This document shows, in pieces, positions 31,928-40,974 of a stretch of 64,000 nucleotides of DNA. Every line of letters starts with the position of its first letter. Position 1 is the first letter of the stretch. The translations under genes and the position numbers were made by a program. Source of the DNA: Hyphomicrobium sp. (GTDB taxonomy: Bacteria > Pseudomonadota > Alphaproteobacteria > Rhizobiales > Hyphomicrobiaceae). The DNA is taken from NCBI RefSeq assembly GCF_019744875.1, contig NZ_JAIETU010000005.1, positions 310,001 to 374,000 of the forward strand, in the 5' to 3' direction. The notes beneath the pieces were generated by a model, which had not been told where the DNA came from, did no database searches, and saw only the letters and a list, made by a program, of their open reading frames with translations.

Positions 31928-32225
31928 GTCCTCATGGCTGCAGCCCCGTATTCCGGACGGGTTGCCCCGCTTTCCGGGCGGGTTGCCCCCTCTGGCCGCG
32001 AACTGCGGCCGCCGATCCAACACCGGTTCCGTTCACTATAATCTCTTGGACTTTTTGGGCACAGTGACATTTCAGAAAGTCTTGCTGTGTCGCCGTGCCG
32101 TCACCTCTGCGGTGAGGCAGCCACGGGGGCGGCACCCCGGGGCCACGCACGAGGATGCAAACGTGCAACGTGTGCCATATGCGCTCCTACAATGGCAGGG
32201 TGCGGCAATCTGGCAGGCGCCCTAA

Positions 32226-32254
32226 AAATAGGCCGATGCGCCGTTCAATCGGCC
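32226..32254 (-). terminator. minus-strand terminator-like hairpin
   Basis: A perfect seven-base-pair stem GGCCGAT / ATCGGCC (32231-32254, ten-base loop), followed on the minus strand by TATTTTTAG. It has no assigned minus-strand gene upstream of it, which is why it hints at an RNA gene in the region to its right. Confidence 0.5.
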
Positions 32255-32774
32255 GAGAAAAATTAGAAAATCCAAACCCATTCGCGTTCGATTTTCGGCC
32301 CGCCGCCAACCGATGATCAGCCTACGCTTGCGATGCCCAGTCACATTTTCGCCATCCCGAGGGACGACCACCCCAACCGGTGCCGCGCCACTGGTCGGCA
32401 CCTACTCGGCAAGTTGAGAAGTCACTCGAATGTGACACTGCAAATGCAGATGTAATTTGCCGACTTAACGTTGCGACCGATAGCCCCATAGTCAACCCTG
32501 GTGCGGGAGTTGCAGGTAGTGACCGACGGGGATGGCGGGGCCTTTAAGGTCGACCTGCCGAGCCGCCGGAGCGGTCGCGGACCAAAGGCGGCGAATTCAA
32601 ACCTTTGAATTCAATTCTCGTCGCCAGCGACATGGTAAAGGCCGGGGTTAAGACCGGGCGGTGCCGTGTGGAACTTCACGGGCTGCTTAACGGAGCTACA
32701 CTTCGATTACTCTTCTGGCGCAACGATAATAAGGGCTGCTTCGAAGGAAATTAAAGATTGCATTTCGTATGCGT

Positions 32775-32819
32775 GATTAATGAGATGGCAACTCTCTGCT
32801 TGGCATCTCCCAATTAATC
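32775..32819 (+). promoter_or_regulatory. long hairpin in the leader of the hydrolase gene
   Basis: GATTAAT-GAGATG-GCAA pairs with TTGG-CATCTC-(CCA)-ATTAATC around an eight-base loop, with one mismatch and a three-base bulge. It ends 48 bases before the ATG of the alpha/beta hydrolase gene. It could be an mRNA leader structure or a pair of operator half-sites. No riboswitch class is recognised. Confidence 0.4.
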
Positions 32820-32867
32820 GGCTTTATTTCCTTTCGGCGGGTCACACAGCGGGTAAGTCCTAACTGC

Positions 32868-33746
32868 ATGAATAAGAAAGAAAAATTCAATGCCTTTCGG
32901 GGCAGCTTGGTTATTCCGGGCGGCCGCGTGGGCGTGCTTTTGGTGCATAGCCTCGGCGGAAATCCCGTCGAATTGAGGTTCGTGGCGCAGGGCATTGCTC
33001 GCCTCGGCCACACCGTTTATTGCCCGCTCGTTCCGGGACTTGGCGGCGGTACGGACACGTCTGGGCTGTCGTCCTGGCAGGATTGGTATTCGGCGCTCGA
33101 ACAGGCGCACGACGAACTCAAAGCGCATTGCGACGTCGTCATCGTCGGCGGTCTTTCCGCGGGCTCGATGCTTGCGCTGCGGCTCGCCCGCGAGCGCGCA
33201 AAGGATGTCGATGGTCTGCTGCTGTTTGCGCCCACGATCTGGCCGAACGGCTGGGCCATTCCGATGCACTTCATCTTCTTCAAGCTCGTCTACCACAAGT
33301 GGGTTGCCTCGCTCATGCGCCTGCAGCAGCGCGCGCCCTACGGCATCAAGGACGAGCGCATCCGCAAGTTCGTGATCGACAGCTTCAAGAGCGAGGGACG
33401 TCCGCTCGAGGATCTGTTCGGCCGCGGCGGCGGGCTGGTTTGGGAATTCAAGGCGCTGGCGCGCGATGTGCGCCGCAGGCTCGGCGAGATCACGCAGCAC
33501 GCGTGCGTGTTTCATCCGCGCTTCGACGATCAGAGCGATCTTTCGAACGCGTTCAAGCTGCAGCGCAAGCTCGGCGGGACGGTCGAAGTGACGGTGCTCG
33601 ACGACAGCTATCACATGGTGACGCTGGACCGTCAGCGCTCGCTCGTCGTCGACCGCACGGTCGAGTTCGTTCAGCGCCTGACGCGCGGCATCGAGGAAAA
33701 GGCCGCGGTTTCGCGCCTTGTGAAAGGTTCGGGCGTGGCTGAGTAA
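32868..33746 (+). CDS. alpha/beta hydrolase (carboxylesterase/lipase-like)
   Basis: A 292-residue cytoplasmic alpha/beta hydrolase. The oxyanion-side motif VLLVHSLGG is near residue 25, the nucleophile elbow is GGLSAGSM near residue 95 (Ser in GxSxG), and the catalytic His is probably in DDSYHMVTLD near 250; the acid is likely in PRFDDQSDL. The general plan is like thermostable carboxylesterases (Est30) and monoacylglycerol lipases. The substrate is unknown. A strong terminator follows 42 bases after the stop. Upstream lies the unassigned 0.9-kb region with a hairpin in the leader. Confidence 0.85.
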   Translation: MNKKEKFNAFRGSLVIPGGRVGVLLVHSLGGNPVELRFVAQGIARLGHTVYCPLVPGLGGGTDTSGLSSWQDWYSALEQAHDELKAHCDVVIVGGLSAGSMLALRLARERAKDVDGLLLFAPTIWPNGWAIPMHFIFFKLVYHKWVASLMRLQQRAPYGIKDERIRKFVIDSFKSEGRPLEDLFGRGGGLVWEFKALARDVRRRLGEITQHACVFHPRFDDQSDLSNAFKLQRKLGGTVEVTVLDDSYHMVTLDRQRSLVVDRTVEFVQRLTRGIEEKAAVSRLVKGSGVAE

Positions 33747-33788
33747 GCCGCCCGCCGTTCTCGGTTTCAACGTTTGCGCATAAAAAAG

Positions 33789-33825
33789 CCGGCCGGTACG
33801 CAATGTACCGGCCGGTTTTGTTTTT
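33789..33825 (+). terminator. Rho-independent terminator after the hydrolase gene
   Basis: A perfect 11-base-pair stem (CCGGCCGGTAC / GTACCGGCCGG, loop GCAAT, 33789-33815) followed by TTTTGTTTTT. An A run on the other side means it may also work for the convergent DUF2147 gene. Confidence 0.92.
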
Positions 33826-33878
33826 CATTGATCGGCGCTTGCGGCCAGCGCGCGAATTCTCCGGCCGCGACAGCCCTT

Positions 33879-34397
33879 TTACTGGGCCGGCGGCGGGGCA
33901 CCTTCACAGCGCGGCAGATCGGCCGGTGCGCGACGCCAGGCGAACGACTTGCCGAGCATCTTCACGCCGAGATAGCCGGTGACGGTCAACTGATCCTTGG
34001 CGGCCAGCACGAGGGCGGAGCTGTACTGCTTGCCGGTTTTCGGATCGTAGATCCAGCCGCCGTCGAACCCGCCGTCGCTCATCAGGCCGAGGTTGCCGAG
34101 GATCTGCAGACCGCAAATCGGGCGCGCCTGATTTTCCGGCTTGGGATTGTAGCGGTCGTGCTTCGGCACGCCTTCGGCGTTCAAGGGATCCTTGAGCCAG
34201 ACGATGCGGCCGCAGAGGCGGTTCGCGTTGTCGGCGCAGATGTAAACCTCAACGGCGCCCTCGCCGCTGTCGTTGTACCAGACGCCGAGTTCCGGGCGTG
34301 CGGCCTGGCTGGATGTGGACATCGCGACCAGTCCGACGAAAAGCGCCGGAAGGGCGCGCGCGACGGGACGGGCGAAGGCGAGCAATCTCTGTCTCAT
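33879..34397 (-). CDS. DUF2147 exported protein
   Basis: A 172-residue protein with a signal peptide (residues 1-32, ALPALFVGLVAMSTSSQAA). The mature part fits DUF2147: GVWYNDSGEGAVEVYICADNANRLCGRIVWLKDPLN, then ICGLQILGNLGLMSDGGFDGGWIYDPKTGKQYSS, ending with GYLGVKMLGKSFAWRR. Cysteines at about 53 and 62 and a C-terminal Cys could form disulfides. The beta-barrel-like family is periplasmic and of unknown function, sometimes linked to envelope stress. It stands alone between the hydrolase and the ABC exporter. Confidence 0.88.
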   Translation of the reverse strand: MRQRLLAFARPVARALPALFVGLVAMSTSSQAARPELGVWYNDSGEGAVEVYICADNANRLCGRIVWLKDPLNAEGVPKHDRYNPKPENQARPICGLQILGNLGLMSDGGFDGGWIYDPKTGKQYSSALVLAAKDQLTVTGYLGVKMLGKSFAWRRAPADLPRCEGAPPPAQ

Positions 34398-34827
34398 GTG
34401 GGGGGACCTGATGTGGGGACCTAATGGCTAATCGGGCGGCTTCACTGAACACGCCTGCGCCGAACGGTGTCCCTTCGTCGCAGGAAGCCTACACTGCAAT
34501 CAAAAGCGGCAAAAACACGAGTAATGCGTTATCGGACAAGTGCCCCAGGACATCAAGGGGCGGCGGGCGCTTACCATTTTTCTACCCCAGGACTTTGTTT
34601 TTGAAGCTTTTCCGTGCCGGGGGTAGTGCGCAACACTTTCTAAGCCTATATTCCGGCACAACAGGCGGCCATAAAAGTCCGGATGTGCCTGTCGGATTGG
34701 GCCGCCCATTGCGCTCTGGCCATTCGACACGGCCCGGTTCGATTTTCCGCCAGTCCATCAGGTGCGCCACGTCCTTGTCAGCCCTGTTTCGTAAGCTAGT
34801 CCGGCAACCCGATCGGTTCTTGAGACC
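34398..34827. other. intergenic region before the ABC exporter
   Basis: About 430 bases between divergent genes. A duplicated ATGTGGGGACCT-type unit lies at 34396-34422. The rest shows no gene. It should contain the promoters of the DUF2147 gene and the exporter operon. Confidence 0.5.
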
Positions 34828-35958
34828 ATGATTCTCACTCTCGCGTTCCGCAATCTTTTCCACGATCGGATCCGCTTGGCCGTCACGCTGGTCGGCATCC
34901 TGTTCTCGATCGTGCTGGTTGCGATCCAGCTCGGCATGTACCTCGGCTCGAGCCAGATGATCACGGCGATGATCGAGCGCTCGAACAGCGACCTCTGGAT
35001 CACCGCATTCGGCGCCAAGAGCTTCGAGGAAGGCGGTATGCTGCTGTCCAACCGCGAGCGCCATCAGGCCCTCGCGACGCCCGGCGTGAAAGCCGTCGTG
35101 CCGCTGGTCGTCGCGTTCGCGGAATGGCGCAAGCCCGAGGGCGGATCGACCCGCGTCGTGCTCGTGGGCACGGATGCCGAGGACGGCGCGCTCGAACCGT
35201 GGTCGCTTGTGTCGGGCACCTGGCAGGACATCAAATCGCCCGACGCCATCTCGGCCGACGACACGTATTTCAAGGAACTCGGCATCGAGGGCATCGGCGA
35301 TACGGCGCAGATCGCCATGGGGCGCGTGAAAGTGAAAGCGCTGACCCATCGCATTCGCTCGTTCACGCAGTCGCCCTACGTCTTCACGACGCTTTCGCGG
35401 GCGAGAAGCCTGCTCGGCACGGACAGCGACAAGGCGACGTTCTATCTCGTCCAGCTCGAACCCGGCGCCAATGTTGAAGCGGTGCGCCAGGAGCTGCGCA
35501 ACCGGCTCGAAGGCGCCGAGGTTCTCACCAAGGCCGAATTCGAAGACCGCAGCTTGCGCCAATGGCTGTTCCGCACGGGCGCGGGCCTGGCGCTGATCGG
35601 CGGCGCGCTGCTCGGCATTCTCGTCGGCACGGTGATCGTGGCGCAGACGCTCTATTCGAGCACGAAGGATCATCTCAACGAATTCGCGACGCTGCGCGCG
35701 CTCGGATCGTCGTCGGGCTACATCTACAAAGTGATCCTGGCGCAGGCCGGGCTCAGCGCCGTGATCGGGTACGTGCTCGGAATTCTGATCTCGCTCGGCA
35801 TTCTCTACATCAGCCGCAACACGCCTCTGCCGCTGGTGATGACGCCCGGGCTCGCAGGCGCTCTGTTCGGTCTCACGCTCTTCATGTCGGCAGTTTCCGC
35901 AATCTCGGCGATCATCAAGGTCACGAAGATCGATCCAGCCACGGTGTTCAGCAGATGA
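34828..35958 (+). CDS. DevC-like ABC exporter permease
   Basis: A 376-residue FtsX/MacB-type permease with four membrane helices: one at the N-terminus (RLAVTLVGILFSIVLVAIQLGMYLG) and three at the C-terminus (GLALIGGALLGILVGTVIVAQTL, AGLSAVIGYVLGILISLGIL, LAGALFGLTLFMSAVSAISAI). A large extracytoplasmic domain lies between. The N-terminal region and operon order match DevC rather than LolC. It is the first of three overlapping genes coding for a DevBCA-like tripartite exporter, which works with a TolC-type outer membrane channel (not in the window). Cyanobacterial DevBCA exports glycolipids; here the cargo is unknown. Confidence 0.88.
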   Translation: MILTLAFRNLFHDRIRLAVTLVGILFSIVLVAIQLGMYLGSSQMITAMIERSNSDLWITAFGAKSFEEGGMLLSNRERHQALATPGVKAVVPLVVAFAEWRKPEGGSTRVVLVGTDAEDGALEPWSLVSGTWQDIKSPDAISADDTYFKELGIEGIGDTAQIAMGRVKVKALTHRIRSFTQSPYVFTTLSRARSLLGTDSDKATFYLVQLEPGANVEAVRQELRNRLEGAEVLTKAEFEDRSLRQWLFRTGAGLALIGGALLGILVGTVIVAQTLYSSTKDHLNEFATLRALGSSSGYIYKVILAQAGLSAVIGYVLGILISLGILYISRNTPLPLVMTPGLAGALFGLTLFMSAVSAISAIIKVTKIDPATVFSR

Positions 35959-36704
35959 CGATCCCGGTTCTCGAAGCAGAAAACGTCGTCAAGGAACTCG
36001 GCAAGGGCGCTGGCAAGGTGCAGGCCCTCAAGGGCGTGAACCTGTCGCTCGTCAAAGGCGAGCTGACGTTGCTGATGGGTCCGTCCGGCAGCGGCAAGAC
36101 GACGTTGCTCTCCATTCTCGGCTGCATTCTCACGCCCACGTCGGGCATCGTGCGCGTCGCGGGAGAGGAAGTCGCTGGCAAGGGGCCAGAGGAGCTGGCG
36201 GAGCTGCGGCGCAAGCACATCGGCTTCATTTTCCAGTCGTACAATCTGTTTCCGACCCTTTCGGCGCTCGAGAACGTCCGCATCGCGCTCGACGTCATCG
36301 GGCGCAAGGGCTACCAGGCTTCGTCGCGCGCCGAAGAGGTGCTGCGCGAGGTCGGTCTCGGCAACAGGCTCCGGAATTATCCCTCCAATCTTTCAGGCGG
36401 AGAGCAGCAGCGCGTCGCCGTCGCACGCGCCATCGCGGCCTCGCCCTCGGTGGTGCTCGCGGACGAGCCGACCGCCGCTCTCGACAGTGAAAACGGTCAC
36501 GCCGTGATGGCACTGCTGGCGCGCATCGCCAAGGACCAGAACCGCAGCGTTCTGGCCGTGACTCACGATCCCCGGACCCTCGGATACGCCGACCGCGTCG
36601 TGCGCATCGAGGACGGACTTATCGTCGGTGAGGAGCGCAGGCCCGCTGGCCTCGACGCGCCGGAAATCACCGACCTCACAAAGAGGCGCAAAGCGAATGG
36701 TTAA
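35955..36704 (+). CDS. DevA-like ABC exporter ATPase
   Basis: A 249-residue ABC ATPase. Walker A is GPSGSGKTT near residue 43, the Q loop is [18 protein letters not shown], the signature is [14 protein letters not shown], Walker B is [12 protein letters not shown] and the switch His is in AVTHDP. It belongs to the MacB/LolD/DevA group. It overlaps the permease stop by four bases (ATGA) and the fusion protein start by eight bases, so all three are made together. The C-terminal 20 residues are a charged tail outside the ATPase fold. Confidence 0.92.
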   Translation: MTIPVLEAENVVKELGKGAGKVQALKGVNLSLVKGELTLLMGPSGSGKTTLLSILGCILTPTSGIVRVAGEEVAGKGPEELAELRRKHIGFIFQSYNLFPTLSALENVRIALDVIGRKGYQASSRAEEVLREVGLGNRLRNYPSNLSGGEQQRVAVARAIAASPSVVLADEPTAALDSENGHAVMALLARIAKDQNRSVLAVTHDPRTLGYADRVVRIEDGLIVGEERRPAGLDAPEITDLTKRRKANG

Positions 36705-37797
36705 ACTCGACCCCACATTCTCGGCTGTCGCCGCGGCCGCGGTGGCCGCGATCGCGACGAGCGTGATGCTGAACCAGCTCAGCCCGCGGCTTGCTGCCGA
36801 AACGCAGGTGATGGCCGGCGGAAACGCCTATGCGGCGGGCGAGAGCAAGACGCCGCCCGTTTGGGCCGCGTCCGCGACCGGACGCGTGGAGCCGAAGGAC
36901 GGCGAGGTGCGCATCGCAGCCGAGATGCCAGGACGCATCGTCGAGGTGAGTGCAACCACCAACGATCAGGTGCAGGCCGGCGACGTGCTGGTGACGCTCG
37001 ACGGCGGAGACCTGGCGCAGAAGCTCATCGCGGCCCAGTCCGAAGCGCTGGTGCGCGTGCTCGAACGCGACGAAGAGGCGGCGACCGGTCCTGCTCTCGA
37101 GCGGCGCAACGCCGAAGACGCGGTCAACACCTCGGAGCGGGCGCTGTTCCAGGCGCAGCAGGCATTCGATGCCGCTTACGTGGCGAGCAAGCGGGCCGGT
37201 GGCGACGCCACGCCCGTCAAGGCTGCCCGCGACGCTCTCGAAGAGGCGACCAAAAAAGTGCGCGCCGACAGGGAGGCCTTGGCGGCGGTGCTCGCCAAGC
37301 CGGACCAGCCGCTGCCGACGCGCGTCGAGTCTTCGCTGCTGGTCGCGCGCACGGATCTTTCGCAGGTCGAGAATGCCATTGACCGCACGCGCGTGCGCGC
37401 GCCGCAGGACGGCACCGTGCTCAACGTCTGGGCCAAGCCTGGCGAAATGGCCGCTCCCTCCAACGATGCCGCGCTCGTGCTGTTCGGCGATGTCTCGTCG
37501 ATGCGTGTGCGCGCCGAGGTCGAGGAGCGCGACGTGACGAAGATCCGGGTCGGCCAGCGCGTCGTCGTGCGCGCAGACGGGTATCCGGACAAGGACTTCG
37601 AAGGTGTCGTGACGCAGGTTGCGCCCGCGCTCGGGCCGCCGCGCATCACCACGCGCGGGCCGCGCCGTCCGAACGACGTCGAGGTGCTCGAAGTTCTGAT
37701 CGGGCTCGACGGCACGCCGCCGCTGCTCACCGGCATGCGGGTCGATGCCTTCTTCCGCCACGAAGCCTCGGCGTCGGCACAGCCCGTCAAAAAGTAG
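36697..37797 (+). CDS. DevB/HlyD-like membrane fusion protein
   Basis: A 366-residue periplasmic adaptor. An N-terminal membrane anchor (FSAVAAAAVAAIATSVMLNQL) is followed by the first half of the lipoyl/biotinyl domain (GRVEPKDGEVRIAAEMPGRIVEVSATTNDQVQAGDVLVTLD) and a long coiled-coil hairpin of about 150 residues. The second lipoyl half is RVRAPQDGTVLNVWAKPGEM, and a beta-barrel follows (RVRAEVEERDVTKIRVGQRVVVRADGYP). It links the DevC/DevA pump to an outer membrane TolC-type channel. It is convergent with the RND operon, 72 bases apart. Confidence 0.9.
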   Translation: MVKLDPTFSAVAAAAVAAIATSVMLNQLSPRLAAETQVMAGGNAYAAGESKTPPVWAASATGRVEPKDGEVRIAAEMPGRIVEVSATTNDQVQAGDVLVTLDGGDLAQKLIAAQSEALVRVLERDEEAATGPALERRNAEDAVNTSERALFQAQQAFDAAYVASKRAGGDATPVKAARDALEEATKKVRADREALAAVLAKPDQPLPTRVESSLLVARTDLSQVENAIDRTRVRAPQDGTVLNVWAKPGEMAAPSNDAALVLFGDVSSMRVRAEVEERDVTKIRVGQRVVVRADGYPDKDFEGVVTQVAPALGPPRITTRGPRRPNDVEVLEVLIGLDGTPPLLTGMRVDAFFRHEASASAQPVKK

Positions 37798-37869
37798 GCG
37801 CCCCCAGGAAGCGGCCGCCTTCCACGGCACCGTTTTCCACTTCTCTGACTTGTTGCATCCGGCGCGGGG

Positions 37870-40800
37870 TTACTCCGCCGGGTGTGGCGCCTTCGGGCGG
37901 GGAAGCAGGCGCGGCGCTTCCTCGGGCTCGTCGGCACTGCCGATCTGGCCGCTGAAGAAGTGCCAGATCCACTTCGCAAAGTCGTCCATCAGCGCGAACA
38001 CGGCCGGCACAAACAAAAGGCTCAGCACGGTCGACGAAATCAGGCCGCCGATGACCGCAACGGCCATGGGCGCGCGGAACTCGCCGCCTGACTCCAAGGC
38101 CAGCGCTGACGGCAGCATGCCGCCGACCATGGCGATGGTCGTCATGATGATCGGGCGGGCGCGCTTGCGGCCTGCATCGATGATCGCTTCGTTGCGCTCG
38201 ACACCGCGGCGGATTTCCTCGACCGCGAAGTCCACAAGCATGATGGCGTTCTTGGTCACGATGCCCATCAGCATCAGCACGCCGATGACGACGGGCAGAC
38301 TGATCGAATCTCCGGTGATCGCGAGCGCTGTGATCGCGCCGCCGATCGAGAGCGGCAGCGAGAACAGGATCGTGATCGGCTGCAGGAAGCTCGCGAACAG
38401 AAGCACCAGCACGGCGTAGACCATCATCAGGCCGGAGCCCATGGCTTTCTCGAAGCTCTCGAACACCTCGCCCATGACCTCGGCGGCGCCGAACTGCTTG
38501 ATCTCGACGCCTTCGGGCAAATCTTTTGCCGCGGGAAGCGCCATCACAGCGTCGACGGCGTCGCCCAGCGGCGTGCCCGTCACGAGGCCCGCACCGAGCA
38601 CGATGCGCCGAGTGCGGTCATAGCGGTCGATGGCCGTCGGGCCCTGGCCATAGTCGAACGTGGCGACTGTCGAGAGCGGAACGGCGGCTCCGGAGGTCGT
38701 CGCGATCTTCAGCTCTTCGATCAGCTGGCGGCTCTCGCGCGCGCCCTCTTTCAACTGCACGCGGATCGGCACCTGGCGATCGCCGATGTCGAACTTGGCG
38801 AGGTTGGCGCCGACGTCGCCGATGGTTGCGATGCGCACGGTTTCGGAAATCGCCTCGGTGTTGACGCCGAGCTCGGCCGCTACTTCCGAACGCGGATAGA
38901 CGCGCAGCTCAGGCCGATCCAGCTCGGCGGTCGAGACGACATTGACGAGGGATGGGACGCGTTTGGCCTGGCTCGTCAGGTCGGCTGCGACTTTCGTCAC
39001 GGCGTCGCCGTCGCGTCCGGTGACGACGAGCTGGAACTGGCGCTGGCCGTCGTCCTCGACGAAGAAGTAGCGGATATCGGGCATATCCGAGATGTCGCGT
39101 CCAATTTCTTCCTGGATCTGGCTTTGCTTGAGCTTGCGCTCGTCGCGCGGCTTCAGCGTGATGATCAGGGTTGCCTTGCGGACTTCCTCGCCGCTGCCGA
39201 GCAGCGTGCCGCCGATGACGAAAACGTTGTCGACGTCGGCGCGCGCCTTGATCCTGCGCGTCACTTCGGTGGTGGTGCGGTCGGTGTCGCCGATGCGGGA
39301 GCCGGGCGGCAACTCGACGCCGAGCAGCATGCGGCCCGAGTCTTCCTGCGGAATGAAGCCCTTGGGGATGAGGTAGAAGCTCCCGATCGACGCAAAGAAA
39401 ATCAGGAATCCGAGAGCAACCGTCTTGATGCGGTGGCGCACCGACCAGCCGACGATGCGCGTGTAGGTGCGCATCAGGCGCCCTTCCTCGGGGGCCGATC
39501 CGTGGGGTCGCATGAAGTAGGCGGCGAGCAGCGGCGTGATGAGCCGCGCGACAAGCAACGAGAAGAAGACGGCGGCGGCGACGACGAGACCGAACTGCTT
39601 GAAATATTGCCCGGCGATGCCGCCCATGAACGAGACCGGCGTGAACACCGCGATGATCGTGGCCGTGATGGCGATGACCGCCAAGCCGATTTCGTCGGCC
39701 GCCTCGAGGGAGGCGCGGTAGGGCGATTTGCCCATCTGGATATGACGGACGATGTTCTCGATTTCCACGATCGCGTCGTCGACCAGGATGCCGGTGACGA
39801 TGGTGATGGCGAGAAGGCTGATGAGGTTCAACGAGAAGCCCATCGCCTCCATGGCCCAGAAGGCAGGGATGATCGACAGCGGCAGCGCGATGGCGGCGAT
39901 GACCGTGGCGCGCAAGTCGCGCAGGAAGATGAACACCACCACGATCGCCAGCACGGCGCCTTCGAGCAGCGTCTTCATCGTCGATTGGTAGACGCCGAAG
40001 GTGTAGTCGACCGTGTTGTCGATGCGCTTCAGCGCGACATCCGGGTAGAGCTTCTTGATTTCCTCGATCTTGTCGGCGGTGGCGGCCGCGACAGTCGTAT
40101 CGCTCTCGCCCTTGGCGCGGGAAATGGAAAACGCCACGATGCTCTGGCCGTCGAGCTTGGCGTAAGTGCGCGGCTCCTCGATGGTGTCGGTCACGGTGCC
40201 CAACTGGTCGAGCCGCACCTTCCGACCGCCCGGCAGCGCAATGGCGGTCTGAGCGAGCTCGACGACCGTCTGCTTGCTGGCAAGCGTGCGGATGGCCTGC
40301 TCGCGTCCGGCAATTTCGCCGCGTCCGCCCGCGAGATTGACGTTCGAGGCGCGGACCTGGCGATTGACGTCGCCGGCTGTCACGCCATAGGCGAGCAGGC
40401 GGTCCGGATCGAGGTTGACGCGGATCTCGCGCAGCACGCCGCCAATACGCCTCACCTCCGACACACCCTTCACGCCCTGCAGCAGGCGAACCAGCGTGTC
40501 GTCCACGAACCACGACAGCTCCTCGGGCGTCATGGCGGGGGCGCTGGCTGCATACGTGACGATGGGCAGACCTTCGATCTCGACGCGCGTAACGACCGGC
40601 TCCTCAATGGTCCGCGGCAGATCGGTGCGGATGCGCTGCACGGCATCCTTGATGTCGTTCAAGGCACGGTCGGGGTCGATTTCGAGGCGAAACTCCACCG
40701 TCGTCACGGACGACCCTTCGGTCACGGACGAGGTGATGTGCTTGACGCCGTTGATGCCGGCGATGGCATCCTCGACCCGCTTCGTGACCTGCGTTTCGAG

Positions 40801-40974
40801 CTCAGAGGGCGCGGCGCCGGACTGGTAGATGCGCGCCTGAATGATCGGCAAGTCGATGTTCGGAAACTTCGTGACCGGCAACGACCGGAAGCTCGCGAGG
40901 CCGAGGACCAGAAGCACGAGGAACAGAACGAGCGAGGGAACGGGGTGGCGGATGGACCAGGCGGAAATGTTCAT
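37870..40974 (-). CDS. RND-family efflux pump permease (HAE-1/AcrB type)
   Basis: A 1034-residue resistance-nodulation-division transporter with the two-fold repeated plan of six helices plus a large periplasmic loop. N-terminal MNISAWSIRHPVPSLVLFLVLLVLG is typical. The proton-relay aspartates are in GILVDDAIVEIENI near residue 400, and the helix 6 region IFLRDLRATVIAAIALP is present. It exports drugs, dyes, detergents or similar compounds with the adaptor encoded just upstream and an outer membrane factor located elsewhere. The ATG lies in the adaptor stop (ATGA overlap). The sequence is nearer to the multidrug than to the heavy-metal (CusA) type, as no methionine triad is evident. Confidence 0.92.
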   Translation of the reverse strand: MNISAWSIRHPVPSLVLFLVLLVLGLASFRSLPVTKFPNIDLPIIQARIYQSGAAPSELETQVTKRVEDAIAGINGVKHITSSVTEGSSVTTVEFRLEIDPDRALNDIKDAVQRIRTDLPRTIEEPVVTRVEIEGLPIVTYAASAPAMTPEELSWFVDDTLVRLLQGVKGVSEVRRIGGVLREIRVNLDPDRLLAYGVTAGDVNRQVRASNVNLAGGRGEIAGREQAIRTLASKQTVVELAQTAIALPGGRKVRLDQLGTVTDTIEEPRTYAKLDGQSIVAFSISRAKGESDTTVAAATADKIEEIKKLYPDVALKRIDNTVDYTFGVYQSTMKTLLEGAVLAIVVVFIFLRDLRATVIAAIALPLSIIPAFWAMEAMGFSLNLISLLAITIVTGILVDDAIVEIENIVRHIQMGKSPYRASLEAADEIGLAVIAITATIIAVFTPVSFMGGIAGQYFKQFGLVVAAAVFFSLLVARLITPLLAAYFMRPHGSAPEEGRLMRTYTRIVGWSVRHRIKTVALGFLIFFASIGSFYLIPKGFIPQEDSGRMLLGVELPPGSRIGDTDRTTTEVTRRIKARADVDNVFVIGGTLLGSGEEVRKATLIITLKPRDERKLKQSQIQEEIGRDISDMPDIRYFFVEDDGQRQFQLVVTGRDGDAVTKVAADLTSQAKRVPSLVNVVSTAELDRPELRVYPRSEVAAELGVNTEAISETVRIATIGDVGANLAKFDIGDRQVPIRVQLKEGARESRQLIEELKIATTSGAAVPLSTVATFDYGQGPTAIDRYDRTRRIVLGAGLVTGTPLGDAVDAVMALPAAKDLPEGVEIKQFGAAEVMGEVFESFEKAMGSGLMMVYAVLVLLFASFLQPITILFSLPLSIGGAITALAITGDSISLPVVIGVLMLMGIVTKNAIMLVDFAVEEIRRGVERNEAIIDAGRKRARPIIMTTIAMVGGMLPSALALESGGEFRAPMAVAVIGGLISSTVLSLLFVPAVFALMDDFAKWIWHFFSGQIGSADEPEEAPRLLPRPKAPHPAE

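Larger units (their letters stand above)
31928..32867. other. 0.9-kb region without a recognised gene
   Basis: No convincing protein frame is present. Contents seen: GGGTTGCCCC-type short repeats (31960-31995); a minus-strand terminator-like hairpin (32231-32254); a perfect palindrome GAATTCAAA-CC-TTTGAATTC (32593-32612); and a long hairpin just before the hydrolase gene (32775-32819). There is also a 24-codon minus-strand ATG frame near 32175 with an AGGAG, too short to trust. The minus-strand terminator suggests an unrecognised short transcript or ncRNA arising from 32255-32860; a decayed gene is the alternative. Confidence 0.5.
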
